A DNA stretch of 64,000 bases. Source: Mermis nigrescens. Its lineage: Eukaryota > Nematoda > Enoplea > Mermithida > Mermithidae. A model generated the notes under the pieces. It was not told the origin of the DNA. It did not search any database and worked only from the letters and a program-made list of their open reading frames with translations. The translations under genes and the position numbers were made by a program. Positions 23,571 to 37,500 of the stretch are shown piece after piece. The stretch lies in the NCBI GenBank assembly GCA_036768485.1, contig JAVLUZ010000142.1:17171735-17235734 (forward strand). The letters run 5' to 3'. Position 1 is the first letter of the stretch. Each line of letters starts with the position of its first letter.

Positions 23571-24240
23571 AATTACAAATTACAAATTACAAATTTTATA
23601 CGCTGATCCGACAACAGACCAAGTAACATTAATACATTGATAAGTAACGAGAAAAAAAGAAATATAAACATAACAGAAAGACAAGTCAATAAAATACATA
23701 AATAGTCGAGGAAAGCGGGATAACGTAAGGCAGTACATAAACTGCGCTTATTTACGCCCCTGAATTGAATGATTAAGATCAACCCTTTTCAATCTATTAA
23801 GAAAAACATGTCTATTTGGAGCACTTATAACTTCCTCAGGTAGAGAATTCCAAACAGAGATTACTGGATTACAAAATTCAAATTTTCTGCAGTTTTTGTT
23901 TGCCCGATTAACAAAAAACTTACAAGAATTCATTACTCGATTTGAATTAGTGTTAAATGTAAAGAAATCCTCAAAAGGCAGAATATTAAATCTAATAATA
24001 GAAAAAGCTAAAGTGCGGTCATTACAAAACGCCTTGATTCAAGTCTTTCTAATCCAAGTTGAACCAATCTCTGAACATATAAAAGACTTTTATCATTGAA
24101 AAGTCGTTTTGTAAACTACGTTGGACACCCTCAACGGAATCTATGTCGCAATGTAGAAAAGGGCTCCAAACAAGCGATCCGTATTCAAGTACAGGTCTCA
24201 CGTAAGTAACAAAACGAAAAGATTAATACTTGTACACTAA
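23571..24240 (-). pseudogene. LINE reverse transcriptase 3' end, 5'-truncated
   Basis: On the minus strand, broken frames encode YVRPVLEYGSLVWSPF near 24200-24150, then an arginine-rich ESRRF segment, and finally NPVISVWNSLPEEV near 23870-23830. These are the C-terminal landmarks of jockey/CR1-type non-LTR reverse transcriptases (Y-V-R-P-x-L-E-Y-x-S-x-V-W, and I-x-x-W-N-S-L-P). There is an in-frame stop and at least one frameshift. A 3' UTR of about 160 bp ends in a short (AATTTGT)n tail at 23571-23597, typical of CR1-like elements. The 5' part is missing, as is usual for LINE copies. It is not functional. Confidence 0.85.
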
Positions 24241-25334
24241 ACTGACTAGGCTGACTGAACTTTTGCTAAGTATGCTGTATTTTCCACTATAAAATCAAAA
24301 TTTTTTCAGCAGCAATTTATGTTTAAACAAAGTTGCCTGATAGTACCTGGTTTTTCGAAATCCGAGGGAGGGGTTATACCCCTCTCACCCCTCCTGTGCC
24401 CTTATGTGCTTGGTTGCTCTGAAAAACAGTTTAAGTGGTTAAAAAAATTTTTTTGATCTGATAAACAGGTTCACGGGTTTCAAAAACAGGTTAGGGGTCT
24501 GTAAAGTAGGTTGGCTGATTCGGAAAATGGGTCGGTTTAACACATGGGCATGGGGGTTTAGAGGGGAGTATTACCCTTACCTAAGGTTTTGGAAAACCAG
24601 CAACTATCAGACGATTTTGAGGAAAGGAAAGGTGCTGCAAGACAATTTTTGAACTTACTGCGGAAAAAACGTAAAAAATTCTACCTGAAAACTGTAAAGA
24701 TATCAAAATTTTCGGGCGCTGCGCGCCGTTTTGACAAATTTTTCCATTTTTAACGTTAAAAGCCCATAAGTTGAATAAACTTTATTAATATGGTTCAAGA
24801 AACACAGTTTACCATGCATAATCTGCTATTGTACTATATTAAAGACCCTAAAATTTACAAGTACAGAATGTATTGACTTTTGGTAATCGTCTTTGTACAT
24901 AAGCAAAGACGCCTCAAACATAAAACAAAGACCATAATTCACTAAATGATCGTTCCCGGATTTCTCCCCCTCTGGCCAACTCGACCTTGCCTATGTATGG
25001 TCGGTTTGTCTGAAAAACAGTTTGGCTGGTTCCTACTTATTAAATCTGTTAGATACTTTTATCGTTCGTATAAAGCTAAGAATTCGTTTTTTCAGAAACG
25101 TTCATGCTATCAGTCTGTAGAATTTTATCTGAGGCTAGTTGTTCCACACCATTGTTTCTTTCTTTGCAAAAAACCATGTACGTTTTTTATCTTGATCACT
25201 TTTCAAATATTTTTTATCTTAATCTTTAGGTAACTGAATACGAAACATAATTTTAGATACTTCAAGATGCCCCAACGGTATAATTGCTATTATTATAGTG
25301 CTGACATTCCACAGTTTGCGGTAACAAATTGATT
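24241..25334. other. Region upstream of COQ2
   Basis: It contains degraded repeat fragments (for example GGGTTATACCCCTCTCACCC near 24372 and a GGGCGCTGCGCGCCG module near 24717). A pyrimidine-rich tract ending CTTTAG at 25229 could be a 3' splice site for a 5' UTR intron or a trans-splice leader, but nothing else supports it. No promoter element is secure. Confidence 0.45.
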
Positions 25335-25554
25335 ATGTTGCATTATCATGCATCCGTTCTTAATGCTTTGCGCTCAGGACACTACTGTTTGAGTGTCCGA
25401 TGTTTTAAACAGTCAAATGGTCGAGGGTTTTTTGTAAATCGCTGTACCAATTCATTGAGTTTAATAAGACGACCAATAGCACAGTCCTTATTGGACAAGT
25501 CACCTGATGGCGTAAAACCGTATTTACGACTGATCCGATTAGACAAACCTATTG
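25335..25554 (+). CDS. COQ2: COQ2 exon 1 (presequence and start of UbiA domain)
   Basis: ATG at 25335; an upstream TTG in frame is not a likely start. The first about 50 residues have many Arg and Ser and almost no acidic residue, typical of a mitochondrial targeting sequence. Residues 62-74 read [14 protein letters not shown], the conserved entry to the first membrane helix in COQ2 (P-Y-x-x-L-x-R-x-D-K-P-I-G). The donor GTAAGG at 25555 splits the Gly codon after one base, completed by GA in exon 2. Reading through the donor gives about 25 unrelated residues. Confidence 0.92.
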
Positions 25555-28500
25555 GTAAGGCTTCTGATGTGTTAGAGCCTTTTGTAGTGGCAACAGGTAC
25601 ATATAAATGTGGTTGCGGGGTGAGCTCATAGATTATCGGGGGGGGGGGTTCAAGTCAAGAAAAATTTTCGAAAGTTTTCGAAAAATTCGTCAAAAAAGGT
25701 GCGGTGTCGAATTTTTCGGCGCTTTCCCATGCTGTATATGCCTGGGAGGGCCTAATCTTGAAAAGTCGGCAGAAATATATTCAGTTTTATCGAGATGAAG
25801 TGATGTTAAATAAGTGGTGTCTGGATAGCTTCAAAATGTGTGAATTAATTTAGTTTGTTTAGATGTCGAGCGTTTTTGCGAAGGAATTCTATTTCTATTC
25901 GCCTTTAGTCTGGATTTACTTCATTCTTTGGATAATGTTTCTTCTTTCCGTGAATCTAAATCTTAAGCCTCAAACATCTGTTATGTATTGACTGGCCTAT
26001 AACAAAGAGGCCTCTCCTGCACTTATTGGATGCATTACGCATTTACTTCTAAACCTAAGTGATGTGAAGACTTCACTGACAAAGTACAATGTCGAAACCT
26101 ACAAGAAAAAAATTAAAGCTTGAAAGATGCATTTTTTAATATAAATGTCGAAAATTCGGAATAATTGAAGTTACAGATTTGGAATGTTTTGACCAATTTT
26201 ACGCGATACTTGCTTAAAAGAAAACAGAAAACTACTAATCCGGCGTGAAGCACCGCGTCACATTAGGGTATCTAGAGCTGCACCGGTATTTCGTTTTAAA
26301 CCGTTGCGGGTACAGATACGCTGGTACCGGCGCCGCTACCGGTACCTACCTGTACTTCTGCTGTTATACTTTGTTCATGATATACGCATTACATACCTAA
26401 ACGAAGTTCTTACTGATCCACCTAACCGTGCATAATTACTTATATATATATGCGCTGTTTTTTTGTACAAAAACTTCGACTTTTTTGTACAATCGAAAAT
26501 CGGCCGAAAATTGTCTATACTTTTTGTACAGTACAGAAAAAATGCTCAAAAAATCTTTGTCTGAGCCTCAAAATCTTTGCCCCGTATATACAAAAAAGAA
26601 AAGCAATGCTCATGTACAATGGACGCATTATTTATTTTGTTTATTATTTACTATTTATTGTTTATTTATTTTTTATACAAATTCCCTTTGTACGTTTTCA
26701 CGAAGACGTTGCCCAAAAGTCTGTACATTTTTACATAGTAAATACTAGTGTAATTATAGTATGTCATTGTAAAGTAATAAGTTCTGTGTGCTATGTAAGT
26801 TTGCGTTTTCGACCTCTAGTAGTGCACTTTAGGCAATTCTGGGTACCTGACAAAAAATAACAAAAATTTATCAAAACGGTACAAAGCGTCGAAAAATTTT
26901 GATATCTTTAGTAGTCTGTAGAGAATTGGTGGCCTTTTTGATGCCAATAATAGCTCATAAAGCTGAGTTTGCGGGGAGCGCTGAAATTTTGTTATTGTTG
27001 CTGTTTGAAACGTAATTTTCAATCTTTGTTAGAAATGATGGAATCAAAAATTGCCAAACTAGTCTCTTCTTTACCATGATATTCAAATCAAGTTTTAAAA
27101 TTAGTTTAAAATTAAGAGCACTAGAATATTTCGGCTGATTGATTTATTGACAGATATTGACGCTTGGAAATTAGTATTTTTGACTTCAAAATAATTACAA
27201 CTCTAATAAAAGCGTACAGAACAGATAATTTTTTGAAACGCATTATGATGCTAACTTCCCGAAATTCCAGGACATTTTTCTATATTTTTTGTTTTTGTCC
27301 ACCAGAAAATCTTTGTACATGTAAAAAGACGATCCCGAAAAGTCTTTGTACGTCTACAACAATGTTTTCCGAATACAAAAAACTGTATGGGATACGGATA
27401 TAGCCGTACTTGATCTTGTAGGTGGGGGATGAGTGGGTTTAAGGAAATTGTTCACCCCTCCCCTCCTGATGAAGGCTTTTTACACACCCTAACCCCCAGC
27501 AAAAAATATTTTACTTCCCCATAATACATGTTTTTCTAAACAATCGTAGAAAACCTTCCTGTTCAAGCGGTTTTAGCGATCTTTTACATAAGAAGTACCA
27601 TGTTTTCGGCGCCGTTTCTGACAAATAAACACAAACAAATATATTCGCCAAGTCGACAAAAATAAGACATAGATACCGTCAAGTGGGGTAATTTCGGTGC
27701 GGACATTTTTGGAGTTTTTTGATTTATTCTAGAATGGCTAGATGAAAAATTGTCAAATATATTCAAAAACTCTGGTCCCAACTTTGACTACTTATGCTTG
27801 GATCAACAAAGATGCAAGTCTGGTGTGTCCCTGTTTTTTCAAACAAAACGCACTGTCCGAGATTACCTCCCATGGTGGGGTAATTTCGGACAGTAAGTAA
27901 ATATACTTTATAAATGCCCAATTTCGGACATATTTCGAGTTTAAAGAATATATTGAAATAATTGCACTGGATATGAGGTAGAGTCAGTGTTTTTTTTGTA
28001 CAAGGTCCGTTTGTACATGTATATACAAAGATGGTCCCTAACATACGTGGGCAGCAAGAAAATTCTGGGGGTGCATGATTTTTTTGAAGGTCAAAAATGG
28101 CCTTAAAAATGGTGGTATGGCGATAAAAACACCATTTTTCGACGTTTCTCATCAAGCACTATCCATTGGCATCAAAAAATTGCGAAAAAAACGAAAAAAT
28201 TTTCAAAAATTGAATTCTGGGGGGTATTTTGATTTCTGGGGATGGGGGTATTTTGGTTTCTGGGGGTGCATACCCCCAAACCCCTCACGCCCAGGTGTGG
28301 TCCCTGAACGTCTTTGTAAATTTTGTACATACAAATTTTTGGGTACTATAATATGGTACAGTAACGATTTTATTGTTGTAAAAACAGAGTTGTTCGACCT
28401 TCAGTAGTGTATTTTAGCTCATTTCTGGGTTTTTGAGGGCAATAATCACTAATAATCGTCTCAAAACGGCGCGAAGCGCCGAAATATTTCACATTTTTCC

Positions 28501-31500
28501 TTTCGAAATGCAATTTCTGCCATTATAAAGGCATTTAGGATACACAATTACTCATTTCGGTGCGCACCGTAAATGTTTGAGAATTTCAGACCCTTTTTGC
28601 AATTTTTGTTCGTCCAAAAATCTTTGTACATGTACAAAGACGGTCCCAAAAAGCCTTTGTACATCTGGAAAAATCTTTGCCGAATACAAAAAAAACCGTG
28701 TAGAGTCATAGTAAAATCCAACTTAATTATGAATAATAGTGATATAATAAAGAGTACACTTGTTAGCACCATAAGAACATTCTGGAAAAGTAAATAGTAG
28801 AAGTCATTCAAAAGTTAGTTTAAATGGCAAGCAAAAAAACTTGAAAATGACTCTTCCTGGCCTACGTACGACTCGTCAGTATGTCTCTAAGTTATGGCTT
28901 CAGAATATCCGAGGAAAACGAGGAAAACCGAAATGAGCCAAATTTATAGTGCTTCGAGAAATAACTTTTCAAAAACTGTAAATACGAGTTTGATTTAATT
29001 ACGTCTATCAGGTTACGCACCTTGTGAATCTTTGTTATGTGATCTGCATCTCAAGAGTCCTAGTGTTTTCGTGAGGCTGGTACCCTTCGGGACACATGTA
29101 CCATTTTGATTGTTTAGATCGATTGTTGGGTCATTCGCTTTGAAGCTTGCACCAATGACTTGCATAAATGTAAAATATGTTCAAAAGATGTTAAATCAAA
29201 GTAGACTCATTTTGCAAGTGCGCAAAGAGTGACTTTTTCAATAAGGTTGCTTAGAATGCCTGTTTGAAATCCCCTATTGATGTTTATAAAATCAAAATTT
29301 TGACATTGTGCTTTAGCAGCATCCAGTTCAACTTCTTAATTGTCTAAAAACGAAATTTCACATTCTTAAACGCTTTCCATAAGAAATGGCAGAAATGCTA
29401 GAAAAATCGTTAAAAAAAGTTAAATTAGAAAAATTGAAGCTGTTGATAGGAGAAAGCGTGATACTGATGTATAAACTATTGCAAAATCTTAAGAAAGGAA
29501 CGCGGTTTGCATAGAAAAAAATTTTACGTTGATAATTCACTAGCTGGTGAGCTGTGAACATGAATGTTTTTAAAAAAAATTTGTTTGAAATTACTCCGCA
29601 GTCCGAAATTACCCTACTTGACTGAGCATAAAAGTAAAAACGAAAATCAGTCACGAAAAAGATTCAAAAGTACAATGAAAGACGATAAAGTCACGAAAGT
29701 GGGAAATCGTAAATACAATAGGGACTGCGCGTACTTACGCCCTAAAATCGGAAACCGATTAAGAACAAATTCTTTTAACCTATGAAGAAAAATATACCTA
29801 TTTAGTGCCCTTATAATATATTCAGGCAAAGAATTCCAGACAGCGATAATTCGGTCACAAAAATCAAATTTTCTGCAATTTTTGATCATTTAATGTTTGG
29901 TATTTAGTTGAACTTAATTCAATTTTTCATGGTCGCTTGGAAAAAATAGTATCATCGGAAACGCAAAAAATGATTTTTAATACGCACCTACCTAAGCATA
30001 GTTTTTTAGCCCAAAGAATGCACTTTGGGAATTTTTTCACCCGACCCTCTTATGGAATTCACATGCTGTGCGAGTATTACTTTGCTTTGACGGAACAACA
30101 ATATGGAGAAACAAAATGTATTTTTGTGACGAAGGCCCGCTCTTCCTCGCAAAAACAGTTAGAAATATATTTTTTGTTCTAAAGTACATACCATTATTTG
30201 TGCTTCTGCTTTTAGGAACTTGGCTTCTCTATTGGCCGTGCACGTGGAGCATAGCGTTTGCTGCACCACCGTGTACGTTTCCCGATTTTTACTTGCTCGC
30301 CCTCTTCGGATGTGGTTCATTTCTTATGCGAGGAGCAGGCTGTATCATAAACGATCTCTGGGATAAAGATTTTGATAGTAAGGTATGTAGGCATCAGCAA
30401 TCGAACAGTGTTTATTTTTAAGTAATGTAATAAAAAGTTGAAGCCATGCTATCAAACCAAGTACATAATTTTAAAATTTATCAAAACAAAAGTATTCATT
30501 GTAGATTATGCTCGTTATAGTAAACTAGCGTTGAACTTTCAGATTAATGAATGTTTTTAAAGTGTTAGCTTTCTTGGAATTACGTTGCTGCAATGACACA
30601 AAGTGTAAATTTTTATGAGTGTATGGGACGATGAGTACCAGGGGCGTATTTAATGGGGGCGGCCCCCATTGGCCCAAAATAATTGGCGAGATAAAGAATG
30701 GATATGTAATTCGCAATGATTTTTGGCCGTCAGCGACCATAAATTCTCAGATTTTTCCGAACCTAATAATGACATTCATTTACATTTAGCTTTTGAAACA
30801 ATTTCAACGGCAGAAACAGCTTTTTCCGCATACTTTTTTCTATTTTCAATCAAAAATTTTCGACGTTTCGCTTAAAATTCAATAAAAAGTAGTAAATAAA
30901 GCTTCAAAACGTCCTTCCGCCTAAATTTCACAAATTTGTTTCGTTAAAGTTAAAAAAATTTAATGATTCTTCCGCACAAAATTCCCGAAACTGTCGAAAT
31001 TTCTCGAAAAAGTGTTGCGTCAAAAGTGCTTTAGACAATGTAGAACGCCTAAAAAAATTTCGCGCGTGAAGGGCAAATTTTCGGACCTATTTTTGACTGT
31101 TTTTGGAAAAGTTGGGGTACCTCCCCCTTAGCAAAATCCTAGATCCGCTACTGATGAGTACTATGTTTATTCGTAAACAGATTCTTTCTGTTTGACATTT
31201 GCGTAAAAAGTATGCTAGAATCGATCTAGGTATTGTATTCACATCTATCGTTCAGCTATGTCTTCACTTTTCTTCAGATCAATAATATAATAATTAAGAA
31301 ACAGGATGTGATCATTTCATGTTAAGACGAAAGGAATTACACAATGAATTTTTATTACGCATAATTGTGTAAAATATGATAATAAATAAACCAAGCAGCA
31401 GAATTTGTTCCCCGAAAGCGAACTTTTAATCTTGAATAATGCTTCTTCTGCGGCGCATTGAATCGTAATTTTTCAGTGAAAGCTGACGCTGGACTTTCAC

Positions 31501-34500
31501 TTCGAAAACAGATAATAGCTTGCTTATCGCATGTATGTATTAGAATTGATGGGTAATTTTGCAAATTATATATGAAGCATTTTAGTTAGAAAAACCAAAA
31601 TAAATAAAAAGGTTTTAAATTTTTTCCTAAATGCACACCTAGATACCTATTAAAAAACTAGAGTTTTGACTATGCGTGTTCTGGGTGGGGTTAGGGGGTT
31701 TAATCCCTGCCAGAATGGCAACTGACCCCCGCGAAATGGCCGCGACTACCAGCATTTTCGATTTTTTGGATAAATTGTGAAAGTTTTTGAGCCTTTTTAG
31801 CTCATTTGTGGCTCAAAACTCCAATTGTGCCGTGTACACATTTTTGACGATATTTTGTTTAATTTAAGTGTACGAAATTTTTCATTTTTTTTAAATTTTT
31901 TGTTTTATGTTCTAGAAAGAGCGGGCATCGTCTGAAACGTAAAAAACAGCGTTTTTGACGGGTACCATCGTTTTTTAGCCCAAAATAAGATCTTTTTTTA
32001 AAAAATGTTTTGGGCCTGACCCTCCCTCGCAGATTTCCCATGCTGTACATGTATGGTTTTGTAACGGCTCGAAAATAAGGGGTCCCGGCCATTTTTAGGG
32101 GGATGGCGTAGACGACTTCCAATTTTTGGCCAAAAAGAGCCAAAAAATCATAAAAACGGCCAGAAAATTCATTTTTTCCAAAAATGGGGGAAGGGGGTGG
32201 TTCGGAAATTCTCTGGCTTTGGGGATGGAGGGACAACCAGCTTTGAGTGACGAGAATACCCCATCCCCCTCATACTCGTATGGTTTTGTTGACTTTATTC
32301 TACTGATAAAAAACATGACTTGCTGTAAAGCAATAAACACTTGATCAGTTAAGTTTCTGCAATTATTATCGTGCAATGTGCACCTGGAGTTTTCTATTGA
32401 TTGTTCTCAAGGAATGGGGCTCTTCCTGTTGGTTTTAGATGGAAAATCCGAGCGAATAAAAGGGCGATATATGCTATGCTATGCTATCAAACCACATTCT
32501 TTGAAAAACTACGAAGAAGCAATACGTCTGAATATATTGCTTTAACATGTAAGAGGGAGTGAAGGTCATCCCTCCTCTCACCTGGAGTCGGCCTTCCCCT
32601 ACCCCTACATTTCTCCCCTAAAATTTTAGGTCGCCTCAATCCCGACTTCTATACAAAAATTTACCGCATTTTTTAGCCAATTTAGGTGTTTTTCTTACCA
32701 TTTTTGATAACAAAGCACATGTTTTCCCTTCCCCAAAAATAGCCGTTTACTCCTCTCCCCAACCAAACATTTTGAGCCGTTACAACGTTTGCGTAATGTG
32801 GCAAATTCTGTCTTTTAAAGGTAGCTAGAACAAAAGATAGGCCACTTTCGTCTGGTCAAGTGACCACATTTCAAGCATTCTGCGCATTGGGCGGCCTATT
32901 GTCAGTTTCGCTGGCAATTTTATTGCAGTTAAACTGGTACAGGTGAGCAGATATCATTCATTTCTCATGTTTTTTAATAAGTTTTGATTAATTATGTAGT
33001 TAATACTAATTTAAGTGTTGGAGTCGGCGCTTCATCGTTGCTACTCGTGGTCGCTTATCCGGTTTGCAAGCGTTATACTTACTGGCCGCAGGTTGTGTTG
33101 GGTCAGTTTGTTTTCAATTTTAATCGTTAGTTTAGCTTTGTACTGCTCTGCTTATTCGCTAAATTTATTGACTTTAGACTGGAAAACAGCTCAGCTTGGT
33201 TGGTGCTGAGCTAAGTCACAGTATACGAATCATTTTTAATAATGATGATCAGACATGCGTGGCATGGAATCTTTGGGGGGGGTTGAAATTTTAAAGTGTC
33301 CTGACCTGACTATGTTGCTCCGCGTATCTTGGAGCAGAAGTTGCCTCAAAATTTTGGATACACGACGAGTGTTTTTTACGTGGGTCGCATTTTAAAGACC
33401 ACCAGAAAGATTTTTAGCACACTTTGGAGCTGATGAACTCAAAATCAGCAGGCTTTTCGCTGTGATGGATTGTTTTCGTATAACTTTTGCCTTAAAAACA
33501 GCCCATGTTCGATAAAGACATGGTGAATATGTCAAAATTTTCTGGCTCTTTCTTCTTCATAGGTGCGCAAGGTCAAAATTTCATGGAGGGGTGAAAATCA
33601 AAATCTTGGAAATAGCCAAGTGCTTTGTTAAAGACGATTCTACAGCAATTTAAAACCATCGTTTTTGATCAATTGTGGCTAATATATCGCCTTTTTCAAC
33701 ACACAAACATAGCTATATAGTCTTTTTGGACTAAAAATAGTTATTTAGCCCTGTTTGAAGTCGGGGAAAAGAGCTGTAAATTTTGTTGAGACTCGGAGAA
33801 AACAAATATATAGATTTTCTGACCTAACAAGGTACATATGTTTCTGAGTCCAAGCAATATATAGCTATTTTTCTGGGCCCAAAAAGGCTCTGCTGCATAG
33901 GTGGGCACTGGGCAGCACCAGAATTCCGGGGGAAGGTGGGTTTCAAGATTTTTCTTAGGTAAAAGAATGGTCTTAAAAATAGTGGTATGGCGAAATACAC
34001 CATTTTTCAACGTTTCTTTCTCATCGAGCACTATCCATTGGCATTCAAAAAATTGCGAAAAAAAAACAAAAAAATAATTCTGTGGGTTATTTTGGTTTCT
34101 GGGGGTATACGGCCTCCTGGGGATGCGTACCGCTCCAAACCCCCCACACCCACGAGTGCTCTGCAGCAATGCTTTTTGGCCAAGATGGCTTAGGTGGGAG
34201 TAATACCCCTCTCTCACCCCTGCCCATGCTCATGCATGCTACTGAAATTGGAATAAATTTTTTTAAAATTTTCTCTTCCTAATGTATAGAGATCTCCAAC
34301 AAACGCTTAAAAAGGTCATTATTCCTGTCGATCTCCCTGATGAGATATCTGACTTCAAAAGTTTTCGTTTCCTTCAAATTCGGAGGGCCATCTATGTATG
34401 TTTGTATATGTACGTATGTGTCTGTGTTTAATGAAATGCTTTGTAGGTTATTTTCTAAAGGCGTAATGGAATTTTGTCCCTTTTGAGAAAAGTATGATTC

Positions 34501-37500
34501 AGTTCTAAGCGGTCGAAGAATATATAAAGAAATAAAAAATTTGAATAAATTCAAATTCAAAGTCAAAGTCATTATCAGTAAATTTTAAAACACTTCAAAT
34601 TTGATTAAAAATGAGGAAAACAACAAAAATCTTTCTAAGTAAATCTGTGTTATCCAAAAATGTAGATATGTGTAATCCAAAAATCAGTGTACTCTTACTA
34701 AGATTTTGTTCCAGAAGTATTGGATATATTGAAAAATGATTGACTTGATTTCGTCAAATTTTTGCCTTGCGTTACCAGCACACATGGGCGTGTGTAGGTT
34801 TGGGGGGTATGTACCCTTTCCCCAGAAGGCTGAATACCTTTCCTTCCCCAGAAAATAAAATATTCACCCCCCAGAATTCAATTTTTGAAAGTGTTTTTTT
34901 GTTTTTTTCTCAATTTTTTGATGCCAATGGGTAGTGCTCGATGGGAAACGTTGAAAAATAGTGATTTTCTGCCATACCACTATTTTAAAACCATTTTTTG
35001 ATCTTCAAAAATCTTGCACACCCCCTCCACCAGAATTTTGGTGCTGCCCACCTATGGTTGTCAGTGAAGGGAGATATAATAAAGCAATGGTTCATCGGGA
35101 AGTTATTGTGATAATTTGTTTTTGAAATTTTTATTTCTCCTTCCTTACTTGAATTTTCTTTTCAATATAGGTACTGTAACACAATGAAAACAGCCTTAGG
35201 TACGCTATTCAGTCCAAGTTGGATAAGTGCTATCCGCAAATATTTTAATATTAATGATTCAGAAAACACGAAATAATAAAATTCTCAATTCATGCGTACA
35301 TAGTGTAGTGTGGGAATATAAGTGATACATGTAACGGCTCGAGTGAGGGTCCCCGGTCATTTTTAGAGGGATGTAAATTAATTTCAATGTTTAGCCTAAA
35401 ATGACAAAAGAGACATTAAAAAATTACCAAACAACGCAAGTCTTCGCCAGTGTGGTCAAAATTTTCGGACTTTGTGGGGGGGGGGGGGTGGGGAACAGCC
35501 AGCATTAAGTAGTGGGATGTCCCCAACCTCCCTCTTACATGTGTGATTTTACCCAGTCCTGATGTACGGAAGCCTTAAACGGCATTCATTCATTTGTATT
35601 ATTAATTTATTCATAAATTTAAGATACAAAATAAATTATTAGATCATTAGCTTCAAATCTAATGCTGTAATAATTTATTTTCGATGCTTTATATAAATGT
35701 CGATTACAGGTACTGCTCTGATAGTATGTATTAGGTACATATAGTCTGTTTGTCGAACAAAAGATCGGTTCCGTACAGTAAATTGGATACTCGTGAATTG
35801 AGTTTCCTGATAATTTGAAATTATATATATTTACAAGAGCAAGAGTAATGCGGAATTACCAGCATTAGTGCTAAGCACACTATCTAAGCGTCACTTGCCC
35901 TATTATTTTTCATTTCAAATTTGTGTGAGCATCTTTTATACTCTATAGGTAAGTTTAATCTATGAGTATAAGATTACGTCGTTGCCCGAGCAAGTTTCTC
36001 ACTAAGTAAGCTTAAATATTCATTATATATTCACGAAAATGACGGATGTTGACGAAGTGCGATGTAGCTACCAGGCCTGTTATTTAGGTCAGCGTTTGAA
36101 AACTAAAGTATATGCTTTACTTCAGGCCCGTATCCAGGATCAGGCTAAGCGGGGGTGGGGGCGGATAACATAAATCGGTCTATATCTCTGAAAGTTCTTT
36201 GGGATAGCTCGCAAAAATCGCATTTTTCGACGTGTCTCGACATGCTCTATCCATTAAGATAATAAAATCCGAAGTGTTTTTTTAAATTTTCTATTTCAAA
36301 AGGCTATAAAAAGTGTCATCTTTTGGTCGCGCTTGGGCCAAAATTATGAAAAACACTTCACATCCGGCGCGAAGCGCTAAAAATTTGAAGATTTTGCGAA
36401 AAAGACAAGCGATTTTTCCATTTTTCCGAGCATTATCCTACTTTTCGAAATCTTTTTTGGCCAATGGGAGCGCCTCCCTCCCGCCATACGTGGGCAGCAA
36501 GAAAATTCAAAATTCTGGGGGGTCAGGATGAGTAAAATTGCGAACTTGGGGCTGTATAGGAATCTGAGGGGTTCCAACTTTTAAAGGGTGCAAACCCTCC
36601 CTCCTACGCCCATGCATGCGCCTTGCCCGCCCCTCCTAAATACGGCCCTGCTGTACGTGTCTTCACGCGAAAGGAAGCAGAATCAGTGACTAAAATTTCA
36701 AATTTTTTATCCTTTTTTGAGAGCATTTTAGCTGCATATATTCAATCTTTTTTGGTTTTGCTTTAATATGCTAAAGCTATAAAAAGATAAGCATCTTATT
36801 GTTTGTTAGACAGTAGTATACATAGGTGGGCAGCATTAAATTCTGGAGGGTACGTCATGGAGGTCCGATGGGGCGGAATTTACCGAAAGTAGCACCGAAA
36901 ATTCAATCTTGGAGGGTTCGCCGTTGGGAGGTCCTGACCATTACGCCCAGGTGTGGTAGCATGTCTTTTAGTTGATCGAATATCGCTCATCTTATCTCTT
37001 CGAATAAAGACAGTCATTTTAGAATTATAAAGATGTTTCAAACTGTTTGTTAAAGCTAAGAGTAAGGGTATGTCAGCTTTAATTCTATCTAATTATAAAT
37101 TTTATGTTCGACGCACCACACTTCATTGAATTCTTGTTTCGCTGAGAATCCCTCTCCATTTTTTTCTTCCGGAACATTTTCTGTTGGCAGATTGAGACAT
37201 AAAGGCTACTTCAGGAACTTAATTTTTTGTACATGACACTTTGTAAATTGCATTAACCTATTTTTACAGGCTTGACTTTAAACTATGGCGTTCTAATAGC
37301 GTGGGCTCATATTAATTACAGTTGCGTTGCTAGCGTTTGGCCTTTATTTTTAGCTTGCGTTTGCCATACTGTTATTTACGATACGATATATTCTCACATG
37401 GTAAAGTTCATTGAGCACATGTTGTTATACGCGTGATTGTATCAGAAATTTGATGGCATTTTAGGCCATTATAGATAGGGTGGCCCCACCTTCTATTTTT

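Larger units (their letters stand above)
25555..30215 (+). other. COQ2 intron 1
   Basis: 4.66 kb, with H repeats at about 26440-27400 and 27990-28690, an M1 copy (28042-28299) and a LINE end (about 29600-29895, minus). A segment near 27680 reads GTCAAGTGGGGTAATTTCGG and its reverse complement recurs near 29600, possible termini of another element. The remainder is AT-rich and unassigned. Confidence 0.8.
33102..37269 (+). other. COQ2 intron 4
   Basis: 4.17 kb of mostly repeats: an M9 element with nested M1 (33558-34238), M1 (34779-35056), M6 (about 35324-35545), M8 (36123-36650) and M5 (36821-36955). Stretches 34240-34778 and 35546-36122 are AT-rich without recognised content. Confidence 0.8.

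Noticed and set aside
26450..26860. 136-codon frame with many Phe and Tyr
   Set aside because: It lies in the H repeat, overlaps another open frame, and reads like AT-rich chance sequence.
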